A stretch of DNA of 64,000 nt from Fusibacillus kribbianus (GTDB taxonomy: Bacteria; Bacillota; Clostridia; Lachnospirales; Lachnospiraceae): NCBI RefSeq assembly GCF_030053595.1, contig NZ_JASGBQ010000007.1, forward strand, positions 1 to 64,000, written 5' to 3'. Each line of letters begins with the position of its first letter. The first letter of the stretch is position 1. The position numbers were made by a program, and so were the translations under genes. Of this stretch, positions 25,241-35,317 are shown one piece after another. The notes under the pieces are model-generated. The model saw nothing but the letters and a program-made list of their open reading frames with translations, was not told where the DNA came from and searched no databases.

Positions 25241-26332
25241 ATGAAAAAACACAGCCTGGTAAAAAAAGTAATCGCAATGACAGCAGCTATCGCCATGAGC
25301 CTTTCTCTGATTGCCTGCGGAGGGACAAAAGCGGAGGAGACAAAGGCAGAAACAAAGAAGGAAGAAACCACTGAGAAGGAGACAGAAAAGGGAACAGAGG
25401 CTTCAAAGGAGACTGCAGCACAGACTGAGAAGAAGGATCTGAAGATCGCCATCGTAAAACAGATGGATCACGCTTCCCTGGATGAGATCGCAAATGCCAT
25501 CGCAGCCGAGCTGGATGCCATTGCAGAGAAAAACGGCATTACCATTGATTATGAGATCTATTCCGGTCAGGGAGAACAGAGCGTTTTGAAGCAGCTGGGA
25601 GATCAGGCCATTTCAGATCAGGTGGATGCGATCATTCCCATTGCCACCATGGCAGCGCAGGTCATGACCGTATGCGCCGAGGAGACAAAGACTCCCGTCA
25701 TCTATGCAGCCATTTCTGATCCCATTGCGGCAGAGTTGACCGGCATTGATTATGTGACAGGAACCAGCGACGCTCTGAATGTGGAATTTATTATGGATAT
25801 GATGCTGGCCCAGAATCCGGATGTGAAGAAGGTGGGTCTCCTGTATTCGCTGTCCGAGGTCAATTCTGCGACTCCCATTGCCGAGGCAAAGGCTTATCTG
25901 GAAGCAAAGAACATTGCCTATACGGAAGCAACCGGAAATACCAACGATGAGGTCATCGCAGCAGCCAGCGTTCTGGTATCAGAAAAGGTGGATGCCATCT
26001 TCACTCCTACGGACAATGTGGTCATGGCAGCAGAGCTTGCCAACGCAGATACCTTTATCGAGGCAGGCATTCCCCATTATACCGGAGCGGATTCCTTCGT
26101 GAGAAACGGTGCCTTTACCACCTGCGGCGTCAACTACACCGATCTGGGAACAAAGACTGCGGATCTTGCCTATGAGGCAGTTACCGAGGGAATGGATGGC
26201 CTGGAGGATTTCTATAAGATGGACGGCGGTATCATCACTGTCAATACAGAAACTGCAGCGGGTCTTAACATTGATTATTCCGTATTCAAGGATATGGGAG
26301 AGCTGGTTGAGGTGACGACCAGCGAGGAATAG
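25241..26332 (+). CDS. trpX: ABC substrate-binding lipoprotein, TrpX-type
   Basis: This 363-residue protein has a lipoprotein signal (MKKHSLVKKVIAMTAAIAMS, then LSLIAC with C26). A Glu/Lys/Thr-rich linker follows, and then the ABC_sub_bind-type domain (DLKIAIVKQMDHASLDEIANAI, VDAIIPIATMAAQVM, VKKVGLLYSLSE). This family binds tryptophan or related compounds in T-box-controlled TrpXYZ operons. The start at 25241 is chosen for its GGAGG site and the signal peptide. The T-box with a UGG codon upstream supports tryptophan, so the gene symbol is inferred from context. Confidence 0.85.
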   Translation: MKKHSLVKKVIAMTAAIAMSLSLIACGGTKAEETKAETKKEETTEKETEKGTEASKETAAQTEKKDLKIAIVKQMDHASLDEIANAIAAELDAIAEKNGITIDYEIYSGQGEQSVLKQLGDQAISDQVDAIIPIATMAAQVMTVCAEETKTPVIYAAISDPIAAELTGIDYVTGTSDALNVEFIMDMMLAQNPDVKKVGLLYSLSEVNSATPIAEAKAYLEAKNIAYTEATGNTNDEVIAAASVLVSEKVDAIFTPTDNVVMAAELANADTFIEAGIPHYTGADSFVRNGAFTTCGVNYTDLGTKTADLAYEAVTEGMDGLEDFYKMDGGIITVNTETAAGLNIDYSVFKDMGELVEVTTSEE

Positions 26333-26354
26333 TTAAAAAGAAAGGGGAGTTCTC

Positions 26355-27263
26355 ATGCTTTTCATCACGCAGACAGCCCTGGAGCTGGGCTTCATGTACG
26401 CACTTGTTTCCATGGCCCTGTTTTTGAGCTACCGGGTGCTGGATATTGCTGATCTGACCACAGACGGTGCCTTTGTTCTGGGAATGGCGGTTTCGGTTTC
26501 TCTTGCAGCAGCCGGACATCCGTTCCTTGCCATACCGGCTGCCATGGCAGCGGGAGCCTGCGCAGGGTTTGTAACTGCTTTCCTGCAGACAAGGATGGGA
26601 GTGCCGTCCATTCTGGCCGGCATTATCACCAACACGGGCCTGTATACGGTCAATCTGATGGCTATGGGCTGGAGCTCCAATGTGAATCTGCTGAAGCAGC
26701 AGACCATTTTTACCATTTTTAAGAAAACGGGAATCGGCGGCGACTGGTATGAATTTATTCTCGCCGCGGTGGTGACAGTTCTTGCGGGAATTTTTATTAT
26801 CTGGTTTCTCCGCACAAGGCTGGGGCTTTCCATCCGCGCCACCGGCGACAACCGGGATATGGTGAGGGCATCCTCCATCAATCCGGCGGTAACCGTTACG
26901 GTAGGACTATGTATTGCCAATGCCCTGACGGCTCTTTCGGGAGCCGTCGTTGGGCAGCTTCAGAAATCGGCTGATATCAACGGCGGTACCGGGATCGTGG
27001 TCGTCGGCCTTGCCTGCCTCATCATCGGTGAGACGGTCGTGGGGCGTGGAACTGTTCGTCGGGGCGTCGTTGCCGTTGTGGTGGGAAGTGTCATTTACCG
27101 GTTTATTTATGCCGTTGTGCTGAAAACAAAGGTGGTTCCCATCGAATGTCTCAAGCTGATGACAGCAATCATCGTGGCACTTGCGATTGCTGCACCGTCT
27201 CTCAGGGCATGGGCGGCCCTGAAACGGAGAAAGCTGGCTGCCAGACAGAAAGGAGGCCGGTGA
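26355..27263 (+). CDS. trpY: ABC transporter permease, TrpY-type
   Basis: This is a 302-residue membrane protein with about eight to nine helices. LSYRVLDIADLTTDGAFVLGMAVSVSLAAAGHPF and LRTRLGLSIRATGDNRDMVRASSINPAVTVTVGL are typical of the branched-chain-type/TrpY permease fold in the ABC_sub_bind transporters. It forms the membrane channel with the ATPase TrpZ. The ATPase gene begins one base after the stop, with its ribosome site inside this gene, so translation is coupled. Confidence 0.85.
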   Translation: MLFITQTALELGFMYALVSMALFLSYRVLDIADLTTDGAFVLGMAVSVSLAAAGHPFLAIPAAMAAGACAGFVTAFLQTRMGVPSILAGIITNTGLYTVNLMAMGWSSNVNLLKQQTIFTIFKKTGIGGDWYEFILAAVVTVLAGIFIIWFLRTRLGLSIRATGDNRDMVRASSINPAVTVTVGLCIANALTALSGAVVGQLQKSADINGGTGIVVVGLACLIIGETVVGRGTVRRGVVAVVVGSVIYRFIYAVVLKTKVVPIECLKLMTAIIVALAIAAPSLRAWAALKRRKLAARQKGGR

Positions 27264-27264
27264 T

Positions 27265-28065
27265 ATGCTGAAGATCACAAATATTTCAAAGACCTTTAAT
27301 CCCGGCACGGTCAATGAAAAAAAGGCCCTGTCCGGGCTTTCTCTCCATCTGGCACCGGGAGATTTTGTCACTATTGTGGGCTCCAACGGAGCAGGAAAAT
27401 CAACGCTGTTCAATGCGGTTGCCGGCAGCTTTTATGTGGATGAGGGCAGCATTCAGCTGGGAGGGAAGGATATCACCTTCGACCAGGAATACAGAAGGAG
27501 CCGATACATCGGCAGACTGTTTCAGGATCCTTTAAGGGGAACAGCTCCCCACATGACCATTGAGGAAAATCTGTCCCTCGCTTATCTTCGCACCTCAAAG
27601 GGGGCAGCGCCCTTCAGCTGCATTTCAAAAAAGGATAAGGCGCTCTTTCGGGAGAAGCTTTCTCTGCTTGACATGGGACTGGAGAACAGGATGTCCCAGC
27701 CGGTGGGCCTTCTTTCCGGCGGACAGAGACAGGCGCTGACTCTTCTTATGGCGACCATTGTTCCTCCCAGGCTGCTTCTTCTGGATGAACATACGGCAGC
27801 CCTGGATCCGGCGACGGCGGAGAAGGTTCTGAACCTGACAAAGGAGATCGTGGCAGAGAATAAGATCACCTGCATGATGGTCACTCACAACATGAACCAG
27901 GCGCTCACAGTGGGAAACCGTACGCTTATGATGGCTGACGGGTCCATCGTCCTGGATATTTCCGGGGAAGAGCGGAAGGGAATGACCGTGGAGGATCTGC
28001 TCCACAGGTTCCGGGTCGGTGCAGGCTATGAGTTGGATAATGACAGAATTCTTTTGTCGGAATGA
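27265..28065 (+). CDS. trpZ: ABC transporter ATPase, TrpZ-type
   Basis: This is a 266-residue ATPase. Walker A is GSNGAGKST, the signature is LLSGGQRQA, and Walker B is LLLLDEHTAALDP (with the catalytic Glu). The switch His is in MVTHNMNQALTVGNR. It powers import with the TrpX-TrpY pair. All three genes have short gaps and share the T-box leader. Confidence 0.9.
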   Translation: MLKITNISKTFNPGTVNEKKALSGLSLHLAPGDFVTIVGSNGAGKSTLFNAVAGSFYVDEGSIQLGGKDITFDQEYRRSRYIGRLFQDPLRGTAPHMTIEENLSLAYLRTSKGAAPFSCISKKDKALFREKLSLLDMGLENRMSQPVGLLSGGQRQALTLLMATIVPPRLLLLDEHTAALDPATAEKVLNLTKEIVAENKITCMMVTHNMNQALTVGNRTLMMADGSIVLDISGEERKGMTVEDLLHRFRVGAGYELDNDRILLSE

Positions 28066-28089
28066 GGATTGAAAATCTCAAAAAGCTGA

Positions 28090-28100
28090 GTTATAATAGC
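28090..28100 (+). promoter_or_regulatory. Putative -10 region for ilvE
   Basis: TTATAATAG lies in the gap between trpZ and ilvE, with an upstream A/T-rich stretch. A -35 box is not clear. Confidence 0.35.
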
Positions 28101-28148
28101 CCATAAGAAAAATTTACCCGCTGGCAGACAGCAGAATGGAGAAATGTG

Positions 28149-29174
28149 ATGGAAAAGAAGAATATTGACTGGGGCAATCTTGGATTTGCCTACATGGAAA
28201 CCGACAAACGATATGTTTCCTATTACAAGGATGGTACATGGGACGAGGGCGCCCTGATCTCTGACGCAACAGTCACCATGAGCGAATGTGCCTGTGTTCT
28301 TCAGTATGCGCAGACCTGCTTCGAGGGTCTGAAGGCATATACCACGGAGGATGGCCATATTGTCACCTTCCGTCCCGACCTGAATGCAGAGCGTCTGGAA
28401 TCTTCCGCAAAGCGTCTGGAGATGCCTGTATTCCCCAAGGATCGTTTTATTGATGCAGTTGCCCAGGTAGTAGCGGCCAATGAGGCTTATGTTCCGCCCT
28501 ATGGCTCCGGTGCGACCCTGTATCTGCGTCCCTATATGTATGGCAAGAACGCCGTGATCGGTGTTAAGCCTGCAGATGAGTTTGAGTTCCGTATCTTCTG
28601 TACACCGGTTGGTCCTTACTTCAAGGGCGGTGTGAGACCTCTGACTCTCTGCGTCAGCGACTTTGACCGTGCAGCGCCCTGCGGCACCGGCCATATCAAA
28701 GGCGGTTTAAACTATGCCATGAGCCTTCATGCAGGGGTTACTGCCCATGCAGCCGGCTATGATGAGAATATGTTCCTGGATCCCAAGACAAGGACCAAGG
28801 TTGAGGAGACCGGTGGAGCCAACTTCCTGTTCGTGACCAAGGACAACAAGGTGGTTACTCCCAAGTCCAACAGCATCCTGCCCTCCATCACCCGCCGCTC
28901 CCTGGTATATGTTGCCAAGGAATATCTGGGACTTGAGGTTGAGGAGAGAGAAGTATTCTTTGACGAGGTCAAGGATTTCGCAGAGTGCGGTCTTTGCGGT
29001 ACTGCAGCTGTTATTTCTCCTGTTGGCAAGATCGTGGATCACGGCAAGGAGATCTGCATGCCCAGCGGTATGACCGAGATGGGCCCTGTTACAAAGAAGC
29101 TTTATGAGACTCTGACCGGCATCCAGATGGGACGCATCGAAGCTCCTGAGGGCTGGATCAAGGTTATCAAATGA
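28149..29174 (+). CDS. ilvE: Branched-chain amino acid aminotransferase
   Basis: This is a fold-type IV PLP enzyme of 341 residues that exchanges the amino group between glutamate and leucine, isoleucine or valine. The motifs are CACVLQYAQTCFEGLKAY, YLRPYMYG, and HIKGGLNYAMSLHAG, where the Lys forms the PLP Schiff base near the middle. The late SNSILPSITRRSLVYVAKEYLGLEV and AECGLCGTAAVISPVG segments are typical of the eukaryotic-like BCAT form. The start at 28149 follows GGAGA. The DUF1858 gene overlaps its stop by four bases. Confidence 0.92.
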   Translation: MEKKNIDWGNLGFAYMETDKRYVSYYKDGTWDEGALISDATVTMSECACVLQYAQTCFEGLKAYTTEDGHIVTFRPDLNAERLESSAKRLEMPVFPKDRFIDAVAQVVAANEAYVPPYGSGATLYLRPYMYGKNAVIGVKPADEFEFRIFCTPVGPYFKGGVRPLTLCVSDFDRAAPCGTGHIKGGLNYAMSLHAGVTAHAAGYDENMFLDPKTRTKVEETGGANFLFVTKDNKVVTPKSNSILPSITRRSLVYVAKEYLGLEVEEREVFFDEVKDFAECGLCGTAAVISPVGKIVDHGKEICMPSGMTEMGPVTKKLYETLTGIQMGRIEAPEGWIKVIK

Positions 29175-29371
29175 TCGGCAAGGATATGCTCATCAGTGAG
29201 CTGATCGAAACCTATGAGGAGGCGGCTCCGCTTCTTGCCCAGGCCGGGATGCACTGCATCGGCTGTGTTTCCGCTGGGGGAGAGACCATTGAGGAGGCTG
29301 CCCTGGAGCACGGAATAGATCCGGTCCTTTTGGTTCGGAAGCTGAATCTGCATCTGCTCCACACAATATAA
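29171..29371 (+). CDS. DUF1858-like redox-disulfide mini-protein
   Basis: This 66-residue protein has the DUF1858/TIGR03980 pattern: SELIETYEEAAPLLAQAGMHCIGCVSAGGETIEEAALEHGID. The C-I-G-C pair is a redox-type disulfide often found near hybrid-cluster or sulfur-handling proteins. The ATG overlaps the ilvE stop (ATGA), so it is translated with ilvE; a functional link to the aminotransferase is unknown. A terminator follows. Confidence 0.8.
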   Translation: MIGKDMLISELIETYEEAAPLLAQAGMHCIGCVSAGGETIEEAALEHGIDPVLLVRKLNLHLLHTI

Positions 29372-29394
29372 AATTATCAGCTATATAATTATCA

Positions 29395-29428
29395 GAAGTC
29401 CGGCCTCAATGCCGGACTTCACGATTTT
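29395..29428 (+). terminator. Terminator after ilvE-DUF1858
   Basis: A perfect ten-base-pair stem, GAAGTCCGGC (29395-29404) with GCCGGACTTC (29411-29420), is followed by ACGATTTT. Confidence 0.85.
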
Positions 29429-29879
29429 CCGGATTGCAAAAAATTGTGGCAGCCGAAACCGATTTATAAACCTGTTGTCCCTTGCTTTTCGAGATGTCCC
29501 CATAAAAAGAGGAGTAGCCGGTGCGTTGGCACCGGCCGAGTATGAAAAAGACAATCTATATAAATGGTAGTTGTTGTTTGGCGAAGCTGACAACGGATGC
29601 GCGCTTTTGAATTGTTATCAGCTCCTTTTGATGATTTTAGTATACCGGACAATTGTGACAAGAGTTTGTATGGTTTCTAAAAAAAACGTGAAGATTATTA
29701 GGGATTTCTTTACTTTCCTTTAGAGCCTAATGGGGTGTGCCCGTTTGTCCATGGCCGTGCACCTCTCTTTTTCCCTTAGTATATGAAAGAAAACAGGAAT
29801 TATGCACATTGAGAATAAAAGATATAACTAATAGGTATGGAAATACCGGGGAAATATAACAAAAAAAGGGGAACAGCGA
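29429..29879. other. Long intergenic region with minus-strand RNA-like signals
   Basis: No convincing protein gene lies here. On the minus strand there is a hairpin GCCGGTGC / GCACCGGC (29517-29536) followed by a T run, which looks like an intrinsic terminator. TATACT -10-like boxes lie at about 29644-29639 and 29783-29778. A ten-codon frame (ATG at 29752, MDKRAHPIRL) has an AGAGAGGTG site in front. A short untranslated RNA or a micropeptide is possible; both are weak calls. Confidence 0.3.
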
Positions 29880-29908
29880 TTGAAATTCCCAAAATGGTGT
29901 GATATTAT
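29880..29908 (+). promoter_or_regulatory. Promoter for ilvN-ilvC
   Basis: TTGAAA (29880-29885) and TATTAT (29903-29908) are 17 bases apart, 45 bases before the ilvN start. Confidence 0.55.
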
Positions 29909-29952
29909 TGGAATAATCCGTTGAAGAATTGGCGAGAAGGAGGATGCCTACA

Positions 29953-31508
<1,556 letters not shown>

Positions 31509-31531
31509 GGCTGGCTTTATTAAAGAATATA

Positions 31532-31585
31532 GGAGGAGCTGTTGTTCCAGGCAGAGAAATCTACCGGAGCAGCAGCTCCTTTTTT
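31532..31585. terminator. Terminator after ilvC
   Basis: GGAGCTGTTGTTCC pairs with GGAGCAGCAGCTCC through G-U pairs and is followed by a TTTTTT run. It also faces the convergent LysR gene. Confidence 0.75.
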
Positions 31586-31652
31586 CGATTATCGGAATGG
31601 AAAAACGATCCGGCTGACCAAAACTGAAACTGTCTGGTTTGCCTGCCGCCGA

Positions 31653-32558
31653 TCATGCATTCTGATAAAAATGCCGGTAATATTTGATAAACATATTGAG
31701 CGCCTTGGAATGGGAGGACTGGCTGTTGTATACGAAGCCGATGGAACGCTTCGGAATGGGAGGCGTCAGCGGGATCTCCACAAACGTACCGTTTTTGATT
31801 TCCTCCCGGACAAAATTTTTAATGACACAGCCGGCTCCGAGACCGATCCTTGCAAAATCAATGATCAGATCCATGGTGGAGACCTCCAGCAGATGGTTGG
31901 GCTCTACGTGCTGCTCGCGGAAATAATCCTCAATGTAGGTGCGGCTGACATTGCCTTTTTCCAGCATCAGGACCGTACCGTTTTTGAATACGTCGGACTG
32001 GAGAGCGCCTTCCCTGAGCCGCATGTTGGTCAGGTAAGCGGGAGTGGCAATGAATCCGTCCTCGATATCCGTTACCTTGTCAAAGATGATGTTTTTTTTG
32101 TGGGAGGGCTCCGCCGTCAACCCCAGATCGATCTGCTGTTTTTCCAGAAGCTCCAGGGTCTGCAGGGTCGACTGGCAGTGGATGGTAAATTTTACATGGG
32201 GGTACCGGGCCACAAATTCCTTCAGGCAGGGGAGGAGCACATATTTGCACAGCACAGTGCTGACACCGATACGGATGTGGCCGACGCCCAGCTCCATCAT
32301 CCGTTTCAGCTCGTCTTCGCCGTGATCCAGCATTTCAAAGGCAGCGCGGACGTGTTCGAAAAGAATGGCACCTTCCTCTGTCAGCTGGACTCCGCGGGAA
32401 TTGCGGATGAACAGGGGAAGATGGAGATTGTCCTCCAGCTTGCTGATGGCCTTGCTGATGGCCGGCTGGCTGATGTAAAGATTTTTGGCGGCCCGGGAAA
32501 TGTTTCCGGTCTGGGCAACCTCAAAGAAAATGCGGTATAAGGATAAATTTTGTTCCAT
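31653..32558 (-). CDS. LysR-type transcription regulator, probable leuCD control
   Basis: This is a 301-residue regulator with an N-terminal winged HTH (RIFFEVAQTGNISRAAKNLYISQPAISKAISKLED) and a two-lobed effector domain (VGHIRIGVSTVLCKYVLLP, ending IGFVYNSQSSHSKALNMFIKYY). The start at 32558 follows GGGAGGC; an upstream ATG would run through the divergent leuC promoter. It is transcribed away from leuC across a 165-base gap, the usual LysR arrangement, so leuCD and itself are likely targets. The inducer is unknown. Confidence 0.85.
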   Translation of the reverse strand: MEQNLSLYRIFFEVAQTGNISRAAKNLYISQPAISKAISKLEDNLHLPLFIRNSRGVQLTEEGAILFEHVRAAFEMLDHGEDELKRMMELGVGHIRIGVSTVLCKYVLLPCLKEFVARYPHVKFTIHCQSTLQTLELLEKQQIDLGLTAEPSHKKNIIFDKVTDIEDGFIATPAYLTNMRLREGALQSDVFKNGTVLMLEKGNVSRTYIEDYFREQHVEPNHLLEVSTMDLIIDFARIGLGAGCVIKNFVREEIKNGTFVEIPLTPPIPKRSIGFVYNSQSSHSKALNMFIKYYRHFYQNA

Positions 32559-32601
32559 GGCAGCCTCCCGATTAAAAAATCTGTGATTTCTTTCAGCATA
32601 C

Positions 32602-32618
32602 CATAACTTCAGTTCATA
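32602..32618. promoter_or_regulatory. Candidate LysR operator
   Basis: CATAACTTCAGTTCATAG is an imperfect dyad (ATAAC with GTTCAT) with the T-N11-A form expected for LysR-type regulators. It lies in the divergent gap between the LysR gene and leuC. Confidence 0.4.
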
Positions 32619-32645
32619 GTAAACATGCAAAATCCGTATTTCAAT

Positions 32646-32668
32646 TATAATGCATGGGATGGTATAAT
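32646..32668 (+). promoter_or_regulatory. Two candidate -10 boxes for leuC
   Basis: TATAAT occurs at 32646-32651 and again at 32663-32668. Either could serve leuC; no strong -35 is visible, which fits an activator-dependent promoter. Confidence 0.45.
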
Positions 32669-32723
32669 GAGCTGTGAGTTGAGGCGGCGGCCTCGTGTGC
32701 AGAAATGAAGGAGGATACATACT

Positions 32724-33992
32724 ATGGGAATGACAATGACGCAGAAGATTCTGGCGGCCCACGCAGGCCTTGAGTCTGTGGAAGCAGGACAGTTAATCGA
32801 GGCCGATTTGGACCTGGTTTTGGGAAATGATATTACATCTCCTGTGGCGATCCATGAGATGGATGGCAAAATGAAGGACAGCTCAGTATTTCATAAAGAT
32901 AAAATTGCTCTTGTTATGGATCATTTTGTTCCTAACAAGGATATCAAATCAGCAGAGCACTGCAAATGTGTGAGAGAATTTGCTGCAAAGCATGAAATCA
33001 CCAATTTTTTCGATGTGGGAGAGATGGGCATTGAGCATGCACTGCTTCCGGAGAAAGGACTTGTGGTGGCTGGCGATGTGGTGATCGGCGCCGATTCCCA
33101 CACCTGTACCTACGGTGCTCTCGGTGCTTTTTCCACCGGCGTGGGAAGTACGGATATGGCGGCTGGTATGGCCACCGGAAAGGCATGGTTCAAGGTGCCC
33201 TCCGCCATCAAGATCGAGCTGACCGGCAAGCTTCAGAAGTGGGTCAGCGGTAAGGATGTGATCCTTCACATCATTGGAATGATCGGTGTGGATGGTGCTC
33301 TTTATCAGTCTATGGAATTTACCGGTGACGGTGTGGCAGAGCTTTCCATGGACGACCGCTTTACCATTGCCAATATGGCCATTGAGGCCGGCGGCAAGAA
33401 CGGAATTTTCCCGGTGGATGAAAAGGCTGTCGCTTATATGAAGGAACATTCCATGCGTCCCTTCAAGGCCTATGAAGCCGATGAGGATGCAGAGTATGCG
33501 CGGGTGATCCGTCTGGATCTGGGAAGCATCCGTCCGACGGTGGCATTCCCTCACCTTCCGGAAAATACACGCAGTATTGATGAAGTGGGAGATGTGCCCG
33601 TGGATCAGGTGGTCATCGGTTCCTGTACCAACGGTCGGATCGACGATCTGAGAGTGGCTGCGAAGATCCTGGAAGGGAAAAAGGTGAAGAAGGGAGTCCG
33701 CGTCATTATCATTCCTGCAACTCAGAAGATCTATCTGCAGGCAATGGAAGAGGGGCTTATCCGCACCTTCATTGAAGCGGGAGCCATTGTAAGCACTCCT
33801 ACCTGCGGTCCCTGCCTGGGCGGATATATGGGAGTTCTGGCCGAGGGCGAGCGCTGCATTTCAACCACCAACCGGAACTTTGTAGGCCGTATGGGCCATG
33901 TGAAATCAGAGGTTTATCTGGCAAGCCCCGCAGTGGCGGCGGCAAGCGCTGTGACCGGAAAGATCTCCGGACCGGAAGAACTGGGAATGTAG
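32724..33992 (+). CDS. leuC: 3-isopropylmalate dehydratase large subunit
   Basis: This is a 422-residue aconitase-family subunit that converts isopropylmalate in leucine synthesis. The iron-sulfur cysteines are in [13 protein letters not shown] and [44 protein letters not shown] is the classical substrate loop. The length fits the clostridial/archaeal LeuC (HacA-like) branch, so homoaconitase-type activity cannot be excluded. The ATG follows GGAGG. leuD follows 15 bases later. Confidence 0.93.
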   Translation: MGMTMTQKILAAHAGLESVEAGQLIEADLDLVLGNDITSPVAIHEMDGKMKDSSVFHKDKIALVMDHFVPNKDIKSAEHCKCVREFAAKHEITNFFDVGEMGIEHALLPEKGLVVAGDVVIGADSHTCTYGALGAFSTGVGSTDMAAGMATGKAWFKVPSAIKIELTGKLQKWVSGKDVILHIIGMIGVDGALYQSMEFTGDGVAELSMDDRFTIANMAIEAGGKNGIFPVDEKAVAYMKEHSMRPFKAYEADEDAEYARVIRLDLGSIRPTVAFPHLPENTRSIDEVGDVPVDQVVIGSCTNGRIDDLRVAAKILEGKKVKKGVRVIIIPATQKIYLQAMEEGLIRTFIEAGAIVSTPTCGPCLGGYMGVLAEGERCISTTNRNFVGRMGHVKSEVYLASPAVAAASAVTGKISGPEELGM

Positions 33993-34007
33993 GAGGGAGG
34001 ACACATC

Positions 34008-34499
34008 ATGAGAGCACAGGGTACTGTTTTTAAATATGGCGATAATGTGGATACCGACGTGATCATTCCGGCAAGGTATCTGAATTCCTCCGACCCGGCG
34101 GAGCTGGCGACCCATTGTATGGAGGATATTGATAAGGATTTTGTAAATAAGGTGAAAAAGGGTGATATCATCGTTGCCGCAAAGAATTTCGGCTGCGGCT
34201 CCTCCAGAGAGCATGCACCGCTTTCCATCAAGGCAGCAGGCGTCAGCTGTGTCATTGCCGAAACCTTTGCCAGAATTTTCTACAGAAATGCCATCAACAT
34301 CGGGCTTCCCATCATTGAGTGCCCGGAGGCATCGAAGGGAATCGAGGCAGGAGACGAAGTAGAGATCGATTTTGACAGCGGTATGATTTACAATAAGACA
34401 AAGAATACCCAGTTCAAGGGACAGGCATTCCCGGAGTTTATGCAGAAGATCATTAAAGCTGAGGGCCTGATGAATTATATCAACGAACAGAAAAAGTAA
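34008..34499 (+). CDS. leuD: 3-isopropylmalate dehydratase small subunit
   Basis: This 163-residue subunit carries the substrate-specificity region. [17 protein letters not shown] opens the swivel domain, then [22 protein letters not shown] and [15 protein letters not shown]. It pairs with LeuC. The ATG follows GGAGGG. A strong terminator follows the stop. Confidence 0.93.
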   Translation: MRAQGTVFKYGDNVDTDVIIPARYLNSSDPAELATHCMEDIDKDFVNKVKKGDIIVAAKNFGCGSSREHAPLSIKAAGVSCVIAETFARIFYRNAINIGLPIIECPEASKGIEAGDEVEIDFDSGMIYNKTKNTQFKGQAFPEFMQKIIKAEGLMNYINEQKK

Positions 34500-34510
34500 C
34501 AGAAAAATGA

Positions 34511-34550
34511 GACGGCCCCGGAGCAGATATTCTGCTTTCCGGGGCCTTTG
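34511..34550 (+). terminator. Terminator after leuCD
   Basis: GGCCCCGGA pairs with TCCGGGGCC, with a second inner stem AGCAGA / TCTGCT, and is followed by TTTG. It is strong on stem strength though the T run is short. Confidence 0.7.
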
Positions 34551-34576
34551 TAAAGTTGAAATAAGAAATAAGCAAA

Positions 34577-35192
34577 TCAGTTGGTTTGTGAGGCAGCCTT
34601 TTTCATCAGTCTTTCATGCATGAGGATCATCAGAAATATAAGCAGAAGCAGATAAAAGGGAAAAAGCCCGATGAGAACAAGTCCTGCAAGGGACAGCCTG
34701 GATCAGGGCAACGGAGCGGTAGCCTGCGGTCCAGCCAAGCTGCCTTGTCATGGCCCAGCCCATGAGCACAGGGCCGATGGAGGCACCGACGCCCCACATA
34801 CAATGAAGCCAGCTCATGTGGCGGCTGGCAAAATGGAGAGCCACATAATTATTGAGGGCAGCATCGATGCTTCCTGCGCCCAGTCCGTAGGGGATGGCCC
34901 AGAGACAGAGCACGGAAAAGGATCTGCTCATTGAGAAGCCGAACAGGGCAGCCATGGTCATCGCTACGCTGAACAGCGTTACTTTTCCGACTCCCAGCCA
35001 TTTGATCAGCCGGTCACTTTCAAGACTGGAGAGTACAGTGCCGGCGGCGATGATCATGGAAACGGTTCCTGCATAGGAGATAGGGACACTGAAATCCTGA
35101 TAAATGCCGGGCCAGGCAGAGCCAAGCAGAGAGTCCGGAAGGCCCAGACTGATAAAGGTGAGATAAATAATTGCAAGAAGCAGAGTCATCAT
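34577..35192 (-). pseudogene. MFS transporter with internal deletion and frameshift
   Basis: The first about 167 codons encode TM1-TM6 of a major facilitator transporter (LTFISLGLPDSLLGSAWPG, SDRLIKWLGVGKVTLFSVAM, WLHCMWGVGASIGPVLMGWA). After GYRSVALIQA the frame reads nonsense to a stop at 34614. The neighbouring frame, however, continues with LVLIGLFPFYLLLLIFLMILMHERLMKKAASQTN and a stop at 34577. That is the form of a final TM helix and tail. Helices 7-11 (about 200 residues) are missing, so an internal deletion joined the two ends out of frame. Confidence 0.75.
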
Positions 35193-35317
35193 CTTGATTT
35201 CCTCCTTGTTTTGTAATAGGATTATATCATCAAAAATATAAGTATGTTAGAATAAAAACTGCAGAAATATAAGATAAAATCCTCAAAGTAAGAGAATTAA
35301 AGAAAGGAGCTGCAGCG

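Noticed and set aside
31542-32540. Plus-strand frame after ilvC, opposite the LysR gene
   Set aside because: It crosses the ilvC terminator and is antisense to a clear LysR regulator.
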